Source of the DNA: Coriobacteriaceae bacterium
Lineage (GTDB): Bacteria > Actinomycetota > Coriobacteriia > Coriobacteriales > Coriobacteriaceae
NCBI GenBank assembly: GCA_902363125.1
Contig: CABIZD010000008.1
Coordinates: forward strand, 1 to 64,000
Direction: 5' to 3'
DNA length: 64,000 bases
The notes beneath the pieces were generated by a model, which worked only from the letters and a program-made list of their open reading frames with translations, ran no database searches and was not told the DNA's origin. Each line of letters begins with the position of its first letter. Within the stretch, counting starts at the first letter, position 1. Position numbers and translations under genes: made by a program. Shown one piece after another: positions 26,504-34,852 of this stretch.

Positions 26504-26731
26504 ATGGGGGAAGAGATGGAAGGCAAGAAGATGGGCGAGCTCACGCTCGGCGTGAAGCTGAAGGGCGTGGACGAACTGCAGGAGAGGCTCGACGTGGCTT
26601 CCGGCCACATCGACGCCGCCCGCGAGATCCTGGATTCGCTCGCGGACGGCGTGGAGATCGGGGCCGACCTTATCGCGTCCGATACGACGTCCCGCAACGG
26701 GGGCAGCGCATCGATTCCGGTCGGAGAGTGA
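26504..26731 (+). CDS. Small hypothetical phage protein
   Basis: 75 residues, two bases after the Cro-like gene. The middle is an amphipathic helix with heptad character (ELQERLDVASGHIDAAREIL), which suggests self-association. No family recognised. A second ATG at 26516 is possible. Confidence 0.6.
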   Translation: MGEEMEGKKMGELTLGVKLKGVDELQERLDVASGHIDAAREILDSLADGVEIGADLIASDTTSRNGGSASIPVGE

Positions 26732-26787
26732 AGCTCCGGCCGCAGACTTGGCAGCGGTCGCGAAGACCGATGACGAAGGAGGAGAAC

Positions 26788-27081
26788 ATGGAGTTTGCCG
26801 AGAAGAAGTATCGCAGGGAGCCGCTTGCGCTCCCGTTCAGCATCGAGGCAACTGTCACCTGGATGGACGAAGACTGCTGCAGCCACAGCGTGGGATTCGA
26901 GTGCTTCGTCGATGCTCGTGAGCATCTAGCTAAAGTGCTCCGAGAAGGCGCCCTCTTCGGCGAGATAAAGCGCGTCGTGACGATGAACACCTACGACGCG
27001 CTCGACCCCGAGATCAGGGGGATTGAGGTCAGGCCGGCCGCCGGCACGTGGCTCGACTGGCGGGCGGTCGATGCGGAGTGA
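26788..27081 (+). CDS. Hypothetical phage early protein
   Basis: 97 residues, mixed alpha/beta, no recognised domain. The start at 26788 is chosen because AAGGAGGAG lies just upstream; an in-frame GTG at 26728 overlaps the previous stop and is less likely. It overlaps the next gene by 4 bases (GTGA). Confidence 0.6.
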   Translation: MEFAEKKYRREPLALPFSIEATVTWMDEDCCSHSVGFECFVDAREHLAKVLREGALFGEIKRVVTMNTYDALDPEIRGIEVRPAAGTWLDWRAVDAE

Positions 27082-27230
27082 CCCGGGCGCTGCTCGCCTC
27101 GGCCGTCGTGATGGACGCCGCCGGCTGGATGTGCGCCGCGCAGGGCGCCTACGGCCTGGCGCGGGTGTGCTTCTCGGCCGCGCTGCCGTTCATCGCGGCG
27201 TGGGTGGTCGGGTCGCTATGGGCGCGCTAG
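27078..27230 (+). CDS. Small membrane protein
   Basis: 50 residues with two hydrophobic stretches (about 5-20 and 30-47). GTG start overlaps the preceding stop as GTGA, suggesting translational coupling. Confidence 0.5.
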   Translation: MTRALLASAVVMDAAGWMCAAQGAYGLARVCFSAALPFIAAWVVGSLWAR

Positions 27231-27691
27231 GCGAGCCATTCGGAGCGGTGCCCGGCGATCGCCCTGATCACCGCGGGCCTGATGGAGAAGTCGGTCGCGG
27301 TGAGCATCGAGCCGACCGGCGGCGTGCCGAAGATGCCGAGATCGCACAGCGCGAGGGCGTCGGCATCGAGCGGGGAGAGGCTGACGGAGCCCTCGTCGAG
27401 CGCACGGGACACCAGCTCCTTCCGCTTCCTCGACATGCCGAGGAATACGGCGGAGAGCCGTTCGTCCATCCTCCGGCGCTTTGCCCAGGCGCTCCTCACG
27501 GTGACGATGCGCGCGGTCGCGTACCCGAGCATCGCGGCGGCGCCGGTCAGGAGGAGGCACGAGGCCGGGTGCTCGGCGAGCATCCGGCGGGCGTCCTCGG
27601 CCATCGCGGCGACCGAGCCGAACCCGACCGCGCCCGCGATGGTGACCAGCAGGTCGATGTTCTCCTTCGCGGCTTTGAGCGTCTTGTTCAT
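27227..27691 (-). CDS. Hypothetical membrane protein on the opposite strand of the early operon
   Basis: 154 residues. Two hydrophobic helices (about 12-30 and 40-60) are followed by a basic stretch and a soluble C-terminal domain of about 75 residues. GGAAGGGAATCGAAG precedes ATG 27691. It is the only minus-strand gene inside the rightward early cluster, so it may be expressed from the prophage. Superinfection exclusion is possible but not supported by a recognised motif. Confidence 0.55.
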   Translation of the reverse strand: MNKTLKAAKENIDLLVTIAGAVGFGSVAAMAEDARRMLAEHPASCLLLTGAAAMLGYATARIVTVRSAWAKRRRMDERLSAVFLGMSRKRKELVSRALDEGSVSLSPLDADALALCDLGIFGTPPVGSMLTATDFSIRPAVIRAIAGHRSEWLA

Positions 27692-27718
27692 CTTCGATTC
27701 CCTTCCAAGGAGGTTCCC

Positions 27719-27787
27719 ATGGGTTTCATTCTCGCACTTTCCTTCGCGTTCCTGTTCGGGGTCGGGCTCGGCCTCATGCGCCGCTGA
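27719..27787 (+). CDS. 22-residue hydrophobic peptide
   Basis: ATG 27719 is preceded by a strong AAGGAGG at normal spacing. The peptide is one membrane helix ending in Met-Arg-Arg. It faces away from the 27691 gene. The strong ribosome site is the main support. Confidence 0.4.
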   Translation: MGFILALSFAFLFGVGLGLMRR

Positions 27788-28010
27788 CGGCGGAGTCAGC
27801 CCCCGTCGCGCCACGGGTCCCGCACCGCCCCATTCCGCGGGGCCCGTGGCGCGACGGGGCCGGACTCCCTACATCCGGCCCACATGGTGTCCGCCGCCGA
27901 CTTGGCGGGGCGGCGGCACCGCTCCCTTTGGCGGGGGAGCGCCCTCCGGCTGCATCTATCGGTGCGGCCCTCCGGCAAGGGAATGGCTCAACGAATGAAA
28001 GGAGAAGGCC

Positions 28011-28241
28011 ATGTGGATGTCTATAGCCAAGGGCGCGCGTTACGCCTGCTGCGACAACGTCACGTTCCGCGCGATGGTCATGCAGGGGATCATCCCGCGC
28101 TACCCGTCGCTCAACCCCAACAGCTCGCGCGAGGTGGTGAGCAGCGAGGACATCGACGCCGCCATCAAGGCGCGCGGGGCGATGCCGGCGCTGCCCTCGC
28201 CCGACTGCGTGCCGGCGCGCCGACCGAGGCGGGTGGCGTGA
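28011..28241 (+). CDS. Small DNA-binding protein, excisionase-like
   Basis: 76 residues. The pattern FRAMVMQGIIPRYP followed by SSEDIDAAIKAR resembles the winged helix of Xis/MerR-type excisionases (a helix ending in G-x-I-P, then E-D-hydrophobic). The 28210 end is Pro/Arg-rich. GAAAGGAGAAGG precedes the ATG. The role in excision is inferred from this pattern and from the presence of an integrase. Confidence 0.5.
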   Translation: MWMSIAKGARYACCDNVTFRAMVMQGIIPRYPSLNPNSSREVVSSEDIDAAIKARGAMPALPSPDCVPARRPRRVA

Positions 28242-28399
28242 TGGGCGACCTGGTCTGGGAGGCGGGCTGCCGCCTCGGCGCGTGGTGGGACTCGCTTCCC
28301 GAGCGCGTGCGCAGCGTCGTGTGCGCCGTGGCGCTCGTCGGCCTGATCGCCGTCGCCGGCGCCATCGAGGGGACCGCCCCGAGCGGGATGTACTACTAG
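28241..28399 (+). CDS. Small membrane protein
   Basis: 52 residues with one membrane helix (about 26-43; VVCAVALVGLIAVAGAI). The ATG shares its A with the upstream stop (TGATG). Confidence 0.5.
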   Translation: MGDLVWEAGCRLGAWWDSLPERVRSVVCAVALVGLIAVAGAIEGTAPSGMYY

Positions 28400-28409
28400 G
28401 AGGAATGAC

Positions 28410-29666
28410 ATGCAGTTTGAGAAGAGGGCCGTGCGCCTGGGCGACATCCGCCCGAGCGGGCAGAACCCGCGCGAGGACTTCGGCGACATCGGCGCCCTGG
28501 CCCGCAGCATCGAGGCGACCGGCGGCGAGCCGCTGAACCCGCCCGTGGTCGTGGCGGACGGCAACGTGTTCCGCATCGTGGACGGCGAGCGCCGCTACCG
28601 CGCCCTGTCCTCGATCTACGGGGAGGACCGCGAGGTGTCCGCGCTGGTGGCCGACACCATGGACGAGGCCAACGAGCTCGTGGCCATGCTCGCCACCGAC
28701 GACAAGCGCCAGCTGACCGAGGCCGAGCGCGCCCGCGGCGTGCAGCAGATGCTCGTGCTGGGCATCGACGAGCAGCGCATCGAGCGCGCGAGCCGAGCCA
28801 CCGCCGGGCAGATCCGGGCTGCGCGCAAACTGCGCGGTCGCATCGATGCCGGCGTGCAGGTGACGCTCGACCAGCTGGAGGCCGCGAGCGCCTTCGACGA
28901 CGAGAAGGATATCGAGGCGGTCCTCGCCGCCGGTGACGGCTGGGCGGGCAAGGCCGACCAGATCCGCCGCCGCAACGAGCGCGAGGAGGCCAAGGCCGAG
29001 GACTACGACGCCTTCGGCGACGCGGGCATCCCGGTGGTGAAGGAGCAGCCGGAGGGTTTCAACTACACGGACTGGGCCAACGTCGGCCTCGCCGCCCAGA
29101 AACTCGAGGGGAAAGAGTTCGCCGCCGGTACCGTTGCCGTGTGGAAGGGCAACTACTGGGATCTCTACGAGCCGGATGACGGCTCGGGCGCCGAGCCCGA
29201 GAAGACCGAGGAGGAGATCCGGGCCGAGCAGGAGGCCGCGCGCGAGAAGGCGGCGCTCGAGGAGCTGTACAGGAGCCTGATTGGCTTCGTGGCGTCCGGC
29301 GCCTTTGCCATGTCCAAGGACCTCATGATGCATGTGCGCGTGAACCGAGAGGACCCGTCCGCTCTGCTCGCGGCGATGGGCGGCGACAGCCACGTCGAGA
29401 ACGAGGAGCGCTTCGGGCACGTGCGCGAAGAGTTCGCCCGCAACCTCAAGGCGTGCAGGCCCAGCGAGTACGAGGCCGGCTGCTGGCTCATGGCGGCGGC
29501 CAAGGACATGGCCCAGCTCAACAACCGCTGGGGCGGCGACGACGCGGAGGCGTGGCTCGACCACTATGACATCTGCCTCTCCGCGGGCTTCGAGCCCGGC
29601 GAGGAGGACGTGTGGCTCATGGAGAGGGTACAGGCGAGCGCCAAGGAGGAGAAGAAGGATGAGTAG
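28410..29666 (+). CDS. ParB/Srx-fold nuclease-domain protein
   Basis: 418 residues. The N-terminal ParB/Sulfiredoxin domain (about 5-95) holds the GERRYRAL motif of the nucleotide-binding box. A helical ParB-like DNA-binding region follows (about 95-190). The C-terminal half is phage-specific, with an acidic linker near 245-275. No ParA is nearby, so plasmid-style partition is unlikely; phage ParB-like proteins are thought to act in DNA processing or gene control. TAGGAGG precedes ATG 28410. Confidence 0.85.
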   Translation: MQFEKRAVRLGDIRPSGQNPREDFGDIGALARSIEATGGEPLNPPVVVADGNVFRIVDGERRYRALSSIYGEDREVSALVADTMDEANELVAMLATDDKRQLTEAERARGVQQMLVLGIDEQRIERASRATAGQIRAARKLRGRIDAGVQVTLDQLEAASAFDDEKDIEAVLAAGDGWAGKADQIRRRNEREEAKAEDYDAFGDAGIPVVKEQPEGFNYTDWANVGLAAQKLEGKEFAAGTVAVWKGNYWDLYEPDDGSGAEPEKTEEEIRAEQEAAREKAALEELYRSLIGFVASGAFAMSKDLMMHVRVNREDPSALLAAMGGDSHVENEERFGHVREEFARNLKACRPSEYEAGCWLMAAAKDMAQLNNRWGGDDAEAWLDHYDICLSAGFEPGEEDVWLMERVQASAKEEKKDE

Positions 29667-30015
29667 CGAAGAGAAGGTCAGGGTGACGGTGGAGGCGTGC
29701 GGCGAGGTCCGCGCTTTCGAGTGCCGCTGCGCGACGGTCTCGATCGGCAACGGCGACGGCACCGGCGACTCATGCTTCGTGGGCCTGACCGACATCAGCG
29801 ACCTGCTCGCGCTCGCCTGCGAGTGCACTGACACGCTCTGTACGGCCTTCAGCCAGGCGGGCATCCCGGACAGGAACGCGCGCAAGCTCGTACTCATCGC
29901 CGCGCTCGGCGCGAACCCCCATGGGCACGCCGACAGCATCCAGACCACCGACCTGGATGCACGCAGGGAGATCCGCGACATGGCGGCGAAGCTGGGCGTC
30001 GATGCCGACTTCTAG
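29659..30015 (+). CDS. Hypothetical phage protein
   Basis: 118 residues, starting inside the end of the ParB-like gene (8-base overlap). N-terminal beta-rich, C-terminal helical. No recognised family. It overlaps the next gene by 14 bases. Confidence 0.65.
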   Translation: MSSEEKVRVTVEACGEVRAFECRCATVSIGNGDGTGDSCFVGLTDISDLLALACECTDTLCTAFSQAGIPDRNARKLVLIAALGANPHGHADSIQTTDLDARREIRDMAAKLGVDADF

Positions 30016-31195
30016 CGAGCGCCGGGCGGTCGTGCAGCGCGGGGCGGACGGGCGCTGGTTCGCCCGCCCCTACATGGGCACCGACCGCGTGACCGGAAGG
30101 CGGATCAGGCCGTACAGGTCGTGGGACGCGGAGCTGACGCGCGAGCAGGCCCAGGCCGAGTGTGACAGGTGGGCGGCTACGTTCGACCCGTCGTCGGCCC
30201 GGGACAGCTCCAAGCGCCTGTCCTCGATGCTCGAGATGTACATCTCCGACCCCGTCAACGGCCTATCCGACAACTCCGTGGCCACGTACCGCAGTGTGGT
30301 CAGGACGATGGTGGAGCCGACTATCGGGCGGCTGCCCTACGACCAGCTGGAGCCTTGGGACGTGTCGGCGGCTTACCGCCTGCTGCTCGCGCCGAGGACG
30401 GGGAAGGGACTGTCGCCCAAGACGCTGCTCAAGATGCACGCGCTGCTGAAAGGCGCCTACCGCTCGTGGCGCCCGGCGCTGGGCCGAGACATCATGCTCG
30501 ACGTCCCCGCGCCCTCGCCCGACCCCGTCGAGCCCTTCGCGCTCTCCGAATGCGATACCGACGAGCTGTCCCGCGCACTGGTGTCCGCCATGTCCTCGCG
30601 CTCCGCCTCGGGCGCCAACATCTCGCGGCGCACCGAGGCCATGGCGGCCTACCTCGCCCTCAACACGGGGCTGCGCTGCGGGGAGGTCTGCGGGCTGCAG
30701 CGCCGAGACTGGCGCCGGGCGCTGCACGACCTCCACGTGGCGGGGCAGGCGGTCGAGCGCCCCGAGCTGCACCGGCAGGCCTACACCAAGGGCCGGCGCG
30801 TGCGCAACGTGGCGCTCGCCCCGGCGGTGGAGGCGCAGCTGCAGCGCCACCTGGAGTGGCAGGACACGTGGCTCTCGCGCAGGGGCCCGGCGGCGCTGGT
30901 GGTGACCTTCGGGCCGGCAGGCGCCATCGCGCGCCCCTCCACCGTGACGAGCCGCTTCAAGTCGCTCGCGAGGGACCTGGGGCTGCCGGAGGAGACGGTG
31001 TTCCACTCCCTGAGGCACACCCATGCCACCTGGCTGCTCATGCACGGCTTCGACATGCGCACGGTGCAGGAGCGCCTTGGGCACGCCGACGTCAAGACGA
31101 CGCTCGGCACCTACGGCTCGGTCATGCCGGGCCGAGACCAGGCCGCCGCCGCGGCCTTTACCGATTCGATCTGCGGAGGTGATACGGATGAATAA
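30002..31195 (+). CDS. Second tyrosine recombinase
   Basis: 397 residues with a full catalytic set: Arg225 (NTGLRCGEVCGL), Lys263, His335-x2-Arg338 (HSLRHT), His361 (LGHADVKTT) and Tyr371. N-terminal AP2-like and SAM-like domains precede it. It lies inside the early operon, far from either att site, and overlaps its neighbours on both sides, so it is expressed with the early genes. A role other than attachment-site integration is likely (dimer resolution, inversion, or a captured integrase). Confidence 0.9.
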   Translation: MPTSSERRAVVQRGADGRWFARPYMGTDRVTGRRIRPYRSWDAELTREQAQAECDRWAATFDPSSARDSSKRLSSMLEMYISDPVNGLSDNSVATYRSVVRTMVEPTIGRLPYDQLEPWDVSAAYRLLLAPRTGKGLSPKTLLKMHALLKGAYRSWRPALGRDIMLDVPAPSPDPVEPFALSECDTDELSRALVSAMSSRSASGANISRRTEAMAAYLALNTGLRCGEVCGLQRRDWRRALHDLHVAGQAVERPELHRQAYTKGRRVRNVALAPAVEAQLQRHLEWQDTWLSRRGPAALVVTFGPAGAIARPSTVTSRFKSLARDLGLPEETVFHSLRHTHATWLLMHGFDMRTVQERLGHADVKTTLGTYGSVMPGRDQAAAAAFTDSICGGDTDE

Positions 31196-31871
31196 CTTCA
31201 ACTTCAATAGGGACTTCTACGAGGGCTGCCGCGCCCTGGGCGACAGGGAGGGCATGGCGCTCGCATGGGCGATGCTGCGCTACGGCTACGAGGGCTGCGA
31301 GCCCAAGCTGAAGCCCACCGCCATGGCGGCTTTCACCTTCGCAAGGGGCCGCATCGACGCCATGGTCAACGGCAGCCTTGGGGGGCAGGCGAGGGCCGCC
31401 AAGGCAGGTAGCAGCGCCACCACCCAAGGGGGTAGCCAAGGGGGTAGCCGACCCAGCGGGCGAGGGGGTAGCCGACCCAGCGGGCGAGGGGGTAGCCAAC
31501 AGAAAGAGAAGGAGAAGGAGATAGCCCTAGCGGGCTATAGCGCGGCCCGCCAAGCGCCCGATGACTTCGAGCCCCCGTCGGCCGAGGACGTGGAGGCGTA
31601 CTTCGCCGCCAACTGTCTCCGGGGCGACGCCCGCCAGTTCTTCGACCACTACGCCGCGCAGGGGTGGACGCTGCCGAGCGGCCTGCCCGTGTCCGACGTG
31701 TGGGCGCTCGCCCGCAACTGGAGTCGCAAGCAGGTCGGCTTCGATGCCGACCGCAAGGCACGGGGCGGGCAGACCTCGCAGGAGGTCGAACGCGCGGCGG
31801 TGTGGAAGCCCGTGAAGACCGATGACGAGCTCATAGCCGAGCTCGAGCGCCAGATAGCGGAGGCGTCATGA
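31188..31871 (+). CDS. Replication-initiation-type phage protein
   Basis: 227 residues. The N-terminal domain (FYEGCRALGDREGMALAWAM) resembles a phage family (DUF6291-like) found in replication modules. The middle is a low-complexity Gly/Ser/Arg linker encoded by 24-base tandem repeats, followed by a charged KEKEKE stretch and a DnaD-like C-terminal domain (about 120-195; EDVEAYFAANCL, FFDHYAAQGW). Likely helps load the helicase at the phage origin. Starts 8 bases before the recombinase stop. Confidence 0.65.
   Translation: MNNFNFNRDFYEGCRALGDREGMALAWAMLRYGYEGCEPKLKPTAMAAFTFARGRIDAMVNGSLGGQARAAKAGSSATTQGGSQGGSRPSGRGGSRPSGRGGSQQKEKEKEIALAGYSAARQAPDDFEPPSAEDVEAYFAANCLRGDARQFFDHYAAQGWTLPSGLPVSDVWALARNWSRKQVGFDADRKARGGQTSQEVERAAVWKPVKTDDELIAELERQIAEAS
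31428..31497. repeat. Iteron-like repeats inside the replication gene
   Basis: GGGGGTAGCC occurs at 31428, 31440, 31464 and 31488, at start spacings of 12, 24 and 24. The last two 24-base units are identical. They encode a Gly-Gly-Ser linker, but placement inside a replication gene recalls the lambda O origin. Confidence 0.5.
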
Positions 31872-32209
31872 TCACCCTCATGGAGATGCTCAGGAACGAG
31901 AAGGCCGACCCCGCCCACGGCCGGCCGCTCGACATAACGCGCATCTACATGGCGAACGTCATGTCGAGCAGGGAGGCCGTTATGCTGGCCAAGAAACAGA
32001 AGCTTGCCGCGGCGCGTGCCAGCCGGAAGCAGAAGGCCGACCTGTACGAGGACATCGCCAAGCTCGCGCGCGGCAAGGAGCCGAGCTGGAGGTATGCCAA
32101 AGGTGTGCCAACGGCGGCCGGGCAGCTGGGCCAGCAGGCGATGGGGTTCCCGCCGCTAGAGGGCGGAAACGACGCCGTCGGGGAAGCCCCCGGCGCAAAG
32201 AACACCTAA
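31868..32209 (+). CDS. Hypothetical phage protein
   Basis: 113 residues, mostly helical and basic in the middle (AKKQKLAAARASRKQKADLY). It overlaps the previous gene by ATGA, so it is translationally coupled to the replication-type gene and probably part of the same module. Confidence 0.65.
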   Translation: MITLMEMLRNEKADPAHGRPLDITRIYMANVMSSREAVMLAKKQKLAAARASRKQKADLYEDIAKLARGKEPSWRYAKGVPTAAGQLGQQAMGFPPLEGGNDAVGEAPGAKNT

Positions 32210-32237
32210 TTCTTTTGAGATTGAGAGGAGAGAGGTT

Positions 32238-32609
32238 TTGGCAGAGATCTCAGCGGTGATGAGGGCCTACCGAGACGCCCTCGACAGGCACCGGATTCCC
32301 TGGGCCGACGACACGTACGACACGGGGCCGGTGGACGGCTACCGGATGCGAATCGAGCGCACCAAGACCATCCTGGACGGGCACGAGGTGAGCGTGATCT
32401 GGGGCTACCAGTGCCTGCCCGTGGACGAGCCCGGCGATTCCGCCGGCGACGGCGAGGAGACCGAGGTGAAGGTCCGGACCGTGGGCATAACCGTCGGCTA
32501 TCCCGACTACCTGGAGGTCATGTACGACCCGATCAGCGCGGATCCGTTCGTGGCCGCGCCCGGCGACATCCTCGCGGAGGTCTTCGGCGTGAAGGGAGGG
32601 TCGCGATGA
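32238..32609 (+). CDS. Hypothetical phage protein
   Basis: 123 residues starting at TTG 32238 after GAGAGGAGAGAGG. Beta-rich, acidic. No family recognised. Confidence 0.6.
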   Translation: MAEISAVMRAYRDALDRHRIPWADDTYDTGPVDGYRMRIERTKTILDGHEVSVIWGYQCLPVDEPGDSAGDGEETEVKVRTVGITVGYPDYLEVMYDPISADPFVAAPGDILAEVFGVKGGSR

Positions 32610-32842
32610 GCTACGCGTGCGGCCCCGCCGACTGGATCGACCTCGCCGTCGGCAGGCTCGAGGACGCCAAGAGGTCGCTCAGGGAGCGCGACCGGCTGCG
32701 ACAAGCTGCGACAGGAGTGCGACATGTCGCGACGAGCTGCGACATCTGCGACGAGCTGCGCCAGGCGAGGCGATGCCTCAACAAGGCGCTGATCATGGTC
32801 GCGGAGGAGAAAGTAATCGAGAAGGAATGGAGCACGAAGTGA
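32606..32842 (+). CDS. Hypothetical phage protein with iterated GCGACA codons
   Basis: 78 residues, helical, ATGA overlap with the gene before. The centre is encoded by a run of TGCGACA-like repeats (32696-32760). Cysteine-containing loop CDICDELRQARRC may bind metal. Confidence 0.55.
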   Translation: MSYACGPADWIDLAVGRLEDAKRSLRERDRLRQAATGVRHVATSCDICDELRQARRCLNKALIMVAEEKVIEKEWSTK

Positions 32843-33414
32843 GTGATGGGAACGAGTGGTTCAAGGACGTTAAGAGGCTCATACGGGGCCTCGAAGTCGA
32901 GACCGTGGAAGACCCTTTCGCATGTCCGACCGTCAAGAGCGTCACCGACGGGGAGGATGTCCTGCATGCGCTCGGGCTTCATCCGTCCCGTGATGTCTGC
33001 GGCATTGTGAACGTCGACATCGATGAGGTGTATGGACTCATCCGGCACATAGAGCCCGAACCCGTCACGGGCTCCACATCGGACGGGTACCACACGTTCG
33101 ACGAGCTCTACCACCACCGGGCGGTGCTGTTCTCGGTGATCGTGGCCATGTTCCGTGGGCGCTCGTGGAAGTCGCTCCACCACCATGACGGGACGATGTA
33201 CGACGGCATGTTCATCGTGGGCATCGACACGCCCGCCGGCCCCGCCACCTACCACTACGACGTCGAGCCGTACTGGGACATGTTCCCGTGCGAGGTGCTC
33301 GACCGCGCGCCCGAGTGGGACGGCCACACGCCGGACGACGCCATCGAGCGTATCGGCACCCTGCGGGACGTCCTGCATGCGGAGGTCAAGGCGGAGAAAG
33401 GTGATGACGAGTGA
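32827..33414 (+). CDS. Conserved phage protein (HTFDELYxHR type)
   Basis: 195 residues. The stretch YHTFDELYHHRAVLFSVIV and the C-terminal DGMFIVGIDTPAGPATYHYD / WDGHTPDDAIERI are a pattern common to phage proteins of actinobacteria; the function is unknown. It starts 15 bases before the previous stop. Confidence 0.7.
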   Translation: MEHEVSDGNEWFKDVKRLIRGLEVETVEDPFACPTVKSVTDGEDVLHALGLHPSRDVCGIVNVDIDEVYGLIRHIEPEPVTGSTSDGYHTFDELYHHRAVLFSVIVAMFRGRSWKSLHHHDGTMYDGMFIVGIDTPAGPATYHYDVEPYWDMFPCEVLDRAPEWDGHTPDDAIERIGTLRDVLHAEVKAEKGDDE

Positions 33415-33848
33415 TGGGGGAGCGTCTCACAGTCGACAACGTGATGACACCGGACGGGGAAGTGATGCCGTTGGGCCCTGTCGACAAGGATGGACGCAAG
33501 GTCTCCCTGTCGACCGCGACGCTCTTTGCGGACAGCGGCATGGAGTGCACGGTCAAGAGATATGAGTATCTGCTCGGCGCTGGCGTTTGGCGTGCCTGCT
33601 GCGATGAGGGGGTCGTGAGGGTGGACGAGATGCACCTGACCTGCCCGGATACGCTCGGGGCCCTGATGAACGATATCGAAGCTGCTATGAACTGCCCTGC
33701 CAGCGAAGAACCGACGCACGCCTACAACGTTGTCTCTGGGATGTGCGATGCCTGTGCTGACAGGTGCGGCGGCACGTTGTGCCAGGCGAGGGCGCTCCAC
33801 AGCATCTGCTACCGCATTCACTCCCTGCTCGCGGGTGATGGCGAATGA
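33414..33848 (+). CDS. Hypothetical phage protein, Cys-rich C-terminus
   Basis: 144 residues. The end CDACADRCGGTLC could form a metal site. The ATG shares its A with the upstream TGA. No family recognised. Confidence 0.6.
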   Translation: MGERLTVDNVMTPDGEVMPLGPVDKDGRKVSLSTATLFADSGMECTVKRYEYLLGAGVWRACCDEGVVRVDEMHLTCPDTLGALMNDIEAAMNCPASEEPTHAYNVVSGMCDACADRCGGTLCQARALHSICYRIHSLLAGDGE

Positions 33849-34108
33849 GCTGCTACTTCTGCGGAGGCTCGCGAATCGCGTCCATTCACTCTGCGCCCGA
33901 CCGTGGTGCCCGCAACTGGTCCGTGGGCACCATGACGCTGATGCGCCGATACGACGGCGAGCCGATCGCCAGGGTCGAGCTGGATACCAGCGTGGTGCTC
34001 GACGTCTCGGTCAACGGCTCGTGCGGAGACACCGTCAGCGCCGACGTGACGGCGGACGCCTACATCGAGGACATCAAGTACTGCCCGTTCTGCGGAGAGG
34101 AGCTTTAG
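33845..34108 (+). CDS. Small zinc-ribbon protein
   Basis: 87 residues with Cys pairs at both ends (CYFC near 3-6; CPFCGEEL at the C-terminus), which can close one zinc ribbon. ATGA overlap with the preceding gene. Confidence 0.65.
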   Translation: MSCYFCGGSRIASIHSAPDRGARNWSVGTMTLMRRYDGEPIARVELDTSVVLDVSVNGSCGDTVSADVTADAYIEDIKYCPFCGEEL

Positions 34109-34330
34109 GTGAACGAGAGCTATAAGGATTTGAAGACATATCTGCTCAACGAGATCGCCGAGGACGCGCGCGGCGTGCTGAATGCAATCGAGGGCAAGGA
34201 GATGGACAAGGTCGATGACGAGGAAGTCCTCTGCTTCTGCCACAGCATCGCAACCACGATGACTGCGCTGGAGACCGTCGTCATGGTCGGCAGGCTTGTG
34301 CCTTGGTTTCTGGAGGGTGAGAGGGCATGA
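34109..34330 (+). CDS. Hypothetical phage protein
   Basis: 73 residues, GTG start directly after the previous stop. Helical and acidic, with a hydrophobic C-terminal helix. No family recognised. Confidence 0.55.
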   Translation: MNESYKDLKTYLLNEIAEDARGVLNAIEGKEMDKVDDEEVLCFCHSIATTMTALETVVMVGRLVPWFLEGERA

Positions 34331-34542
34331 ATTATAACGATGTCGAGTTCAAGGCATGCCCTCGGTGCGGGGCCGAACCCAAAGTGAAGGACGCGCGTGA
34401 GCGTTCCCTGACAAAGCCCAACGTGATGAGCGTGACGTGCCCCGCCTGTGGGATGTCGAACAGCATCGCGTGGGGAAGTATGGACCTGCCGCCGTTCCGC
34501 CAGGCGGTGGCCATGCTCGCGGACAGCTGGAACAGCCGGTGA
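34327..34542 (+). CDS. Lar-like zinc-ribbon protein
   Basis: 71 residues. CPRCG (about 11-15) and CPACG (about 40-44) form a zinc ribbon, and the tail ends in DSWNSR, the layout of phage Lar-family (restriction alleviation) proteins. Protection from a host type I restriction enzyme is possible but the similarity is only in pattern. Confidence 0.6.
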   Translation: MNYNDVEFKACPRCGAEPKVKDARERSLTKPNVMSVTCPACGMSNSIAWGSMDLPPFRQAVAMLADSWNSR

Positions 34543-34751
34543 TCAGCTCGGCGGTCGAGCTGTTCCGCGCGACCGCCTGGCGTGCGATGCCCGATCTGGT
34601 GTCGGGTCCCGCGCGCCGGGCGCTCGCGCACGGTCGGGCAGACGCGCCGCGGGTGACGGCGTCGCAGATCGGGGAGACGGAGCGGAGGGCGCGGGCGCTG
34701 GAGCGCGACCGGGCCCGGGCGCTCAAGAGGTCGAGGAAGGCTAGGCGATGA
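34539..34751 (+). CDS. Small basic phage protein
   Basis: 70 residues, GTG start inside the previous stop (GTGA). The C-terminal half is a highly basic helix. No family recognised. Confidence 0.45.
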   Translation: MISSAVELFRATAWRAMPDLVSGPARRALAHGRADAPRVTASQIGETERRARALERDRARALKRSRKARR

Positions 34752-34852
34752 GGTTGTTTGAGAAGCTGTGGCGGATGATTATCGAAAACCGCCGCGTGCG
34801 CAAGAGCATCGAGGCGCGCCGCGCCCGCAGGTGCAGGAGGTCGACGAGATGA
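34748..34852 (+). CDS. 34-residue basic peptide
   Basis: ATG 34748 overlaps the previous stop as ATGA, and its own stop overlaps the next ATG in the same way. Twelve Arg residues in the last 20. The chained overlaps are the main support. Confidence 0.45.
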   Translation: MRLFEKLWRMIIENRRVRKSIEARRARRCRRSTR

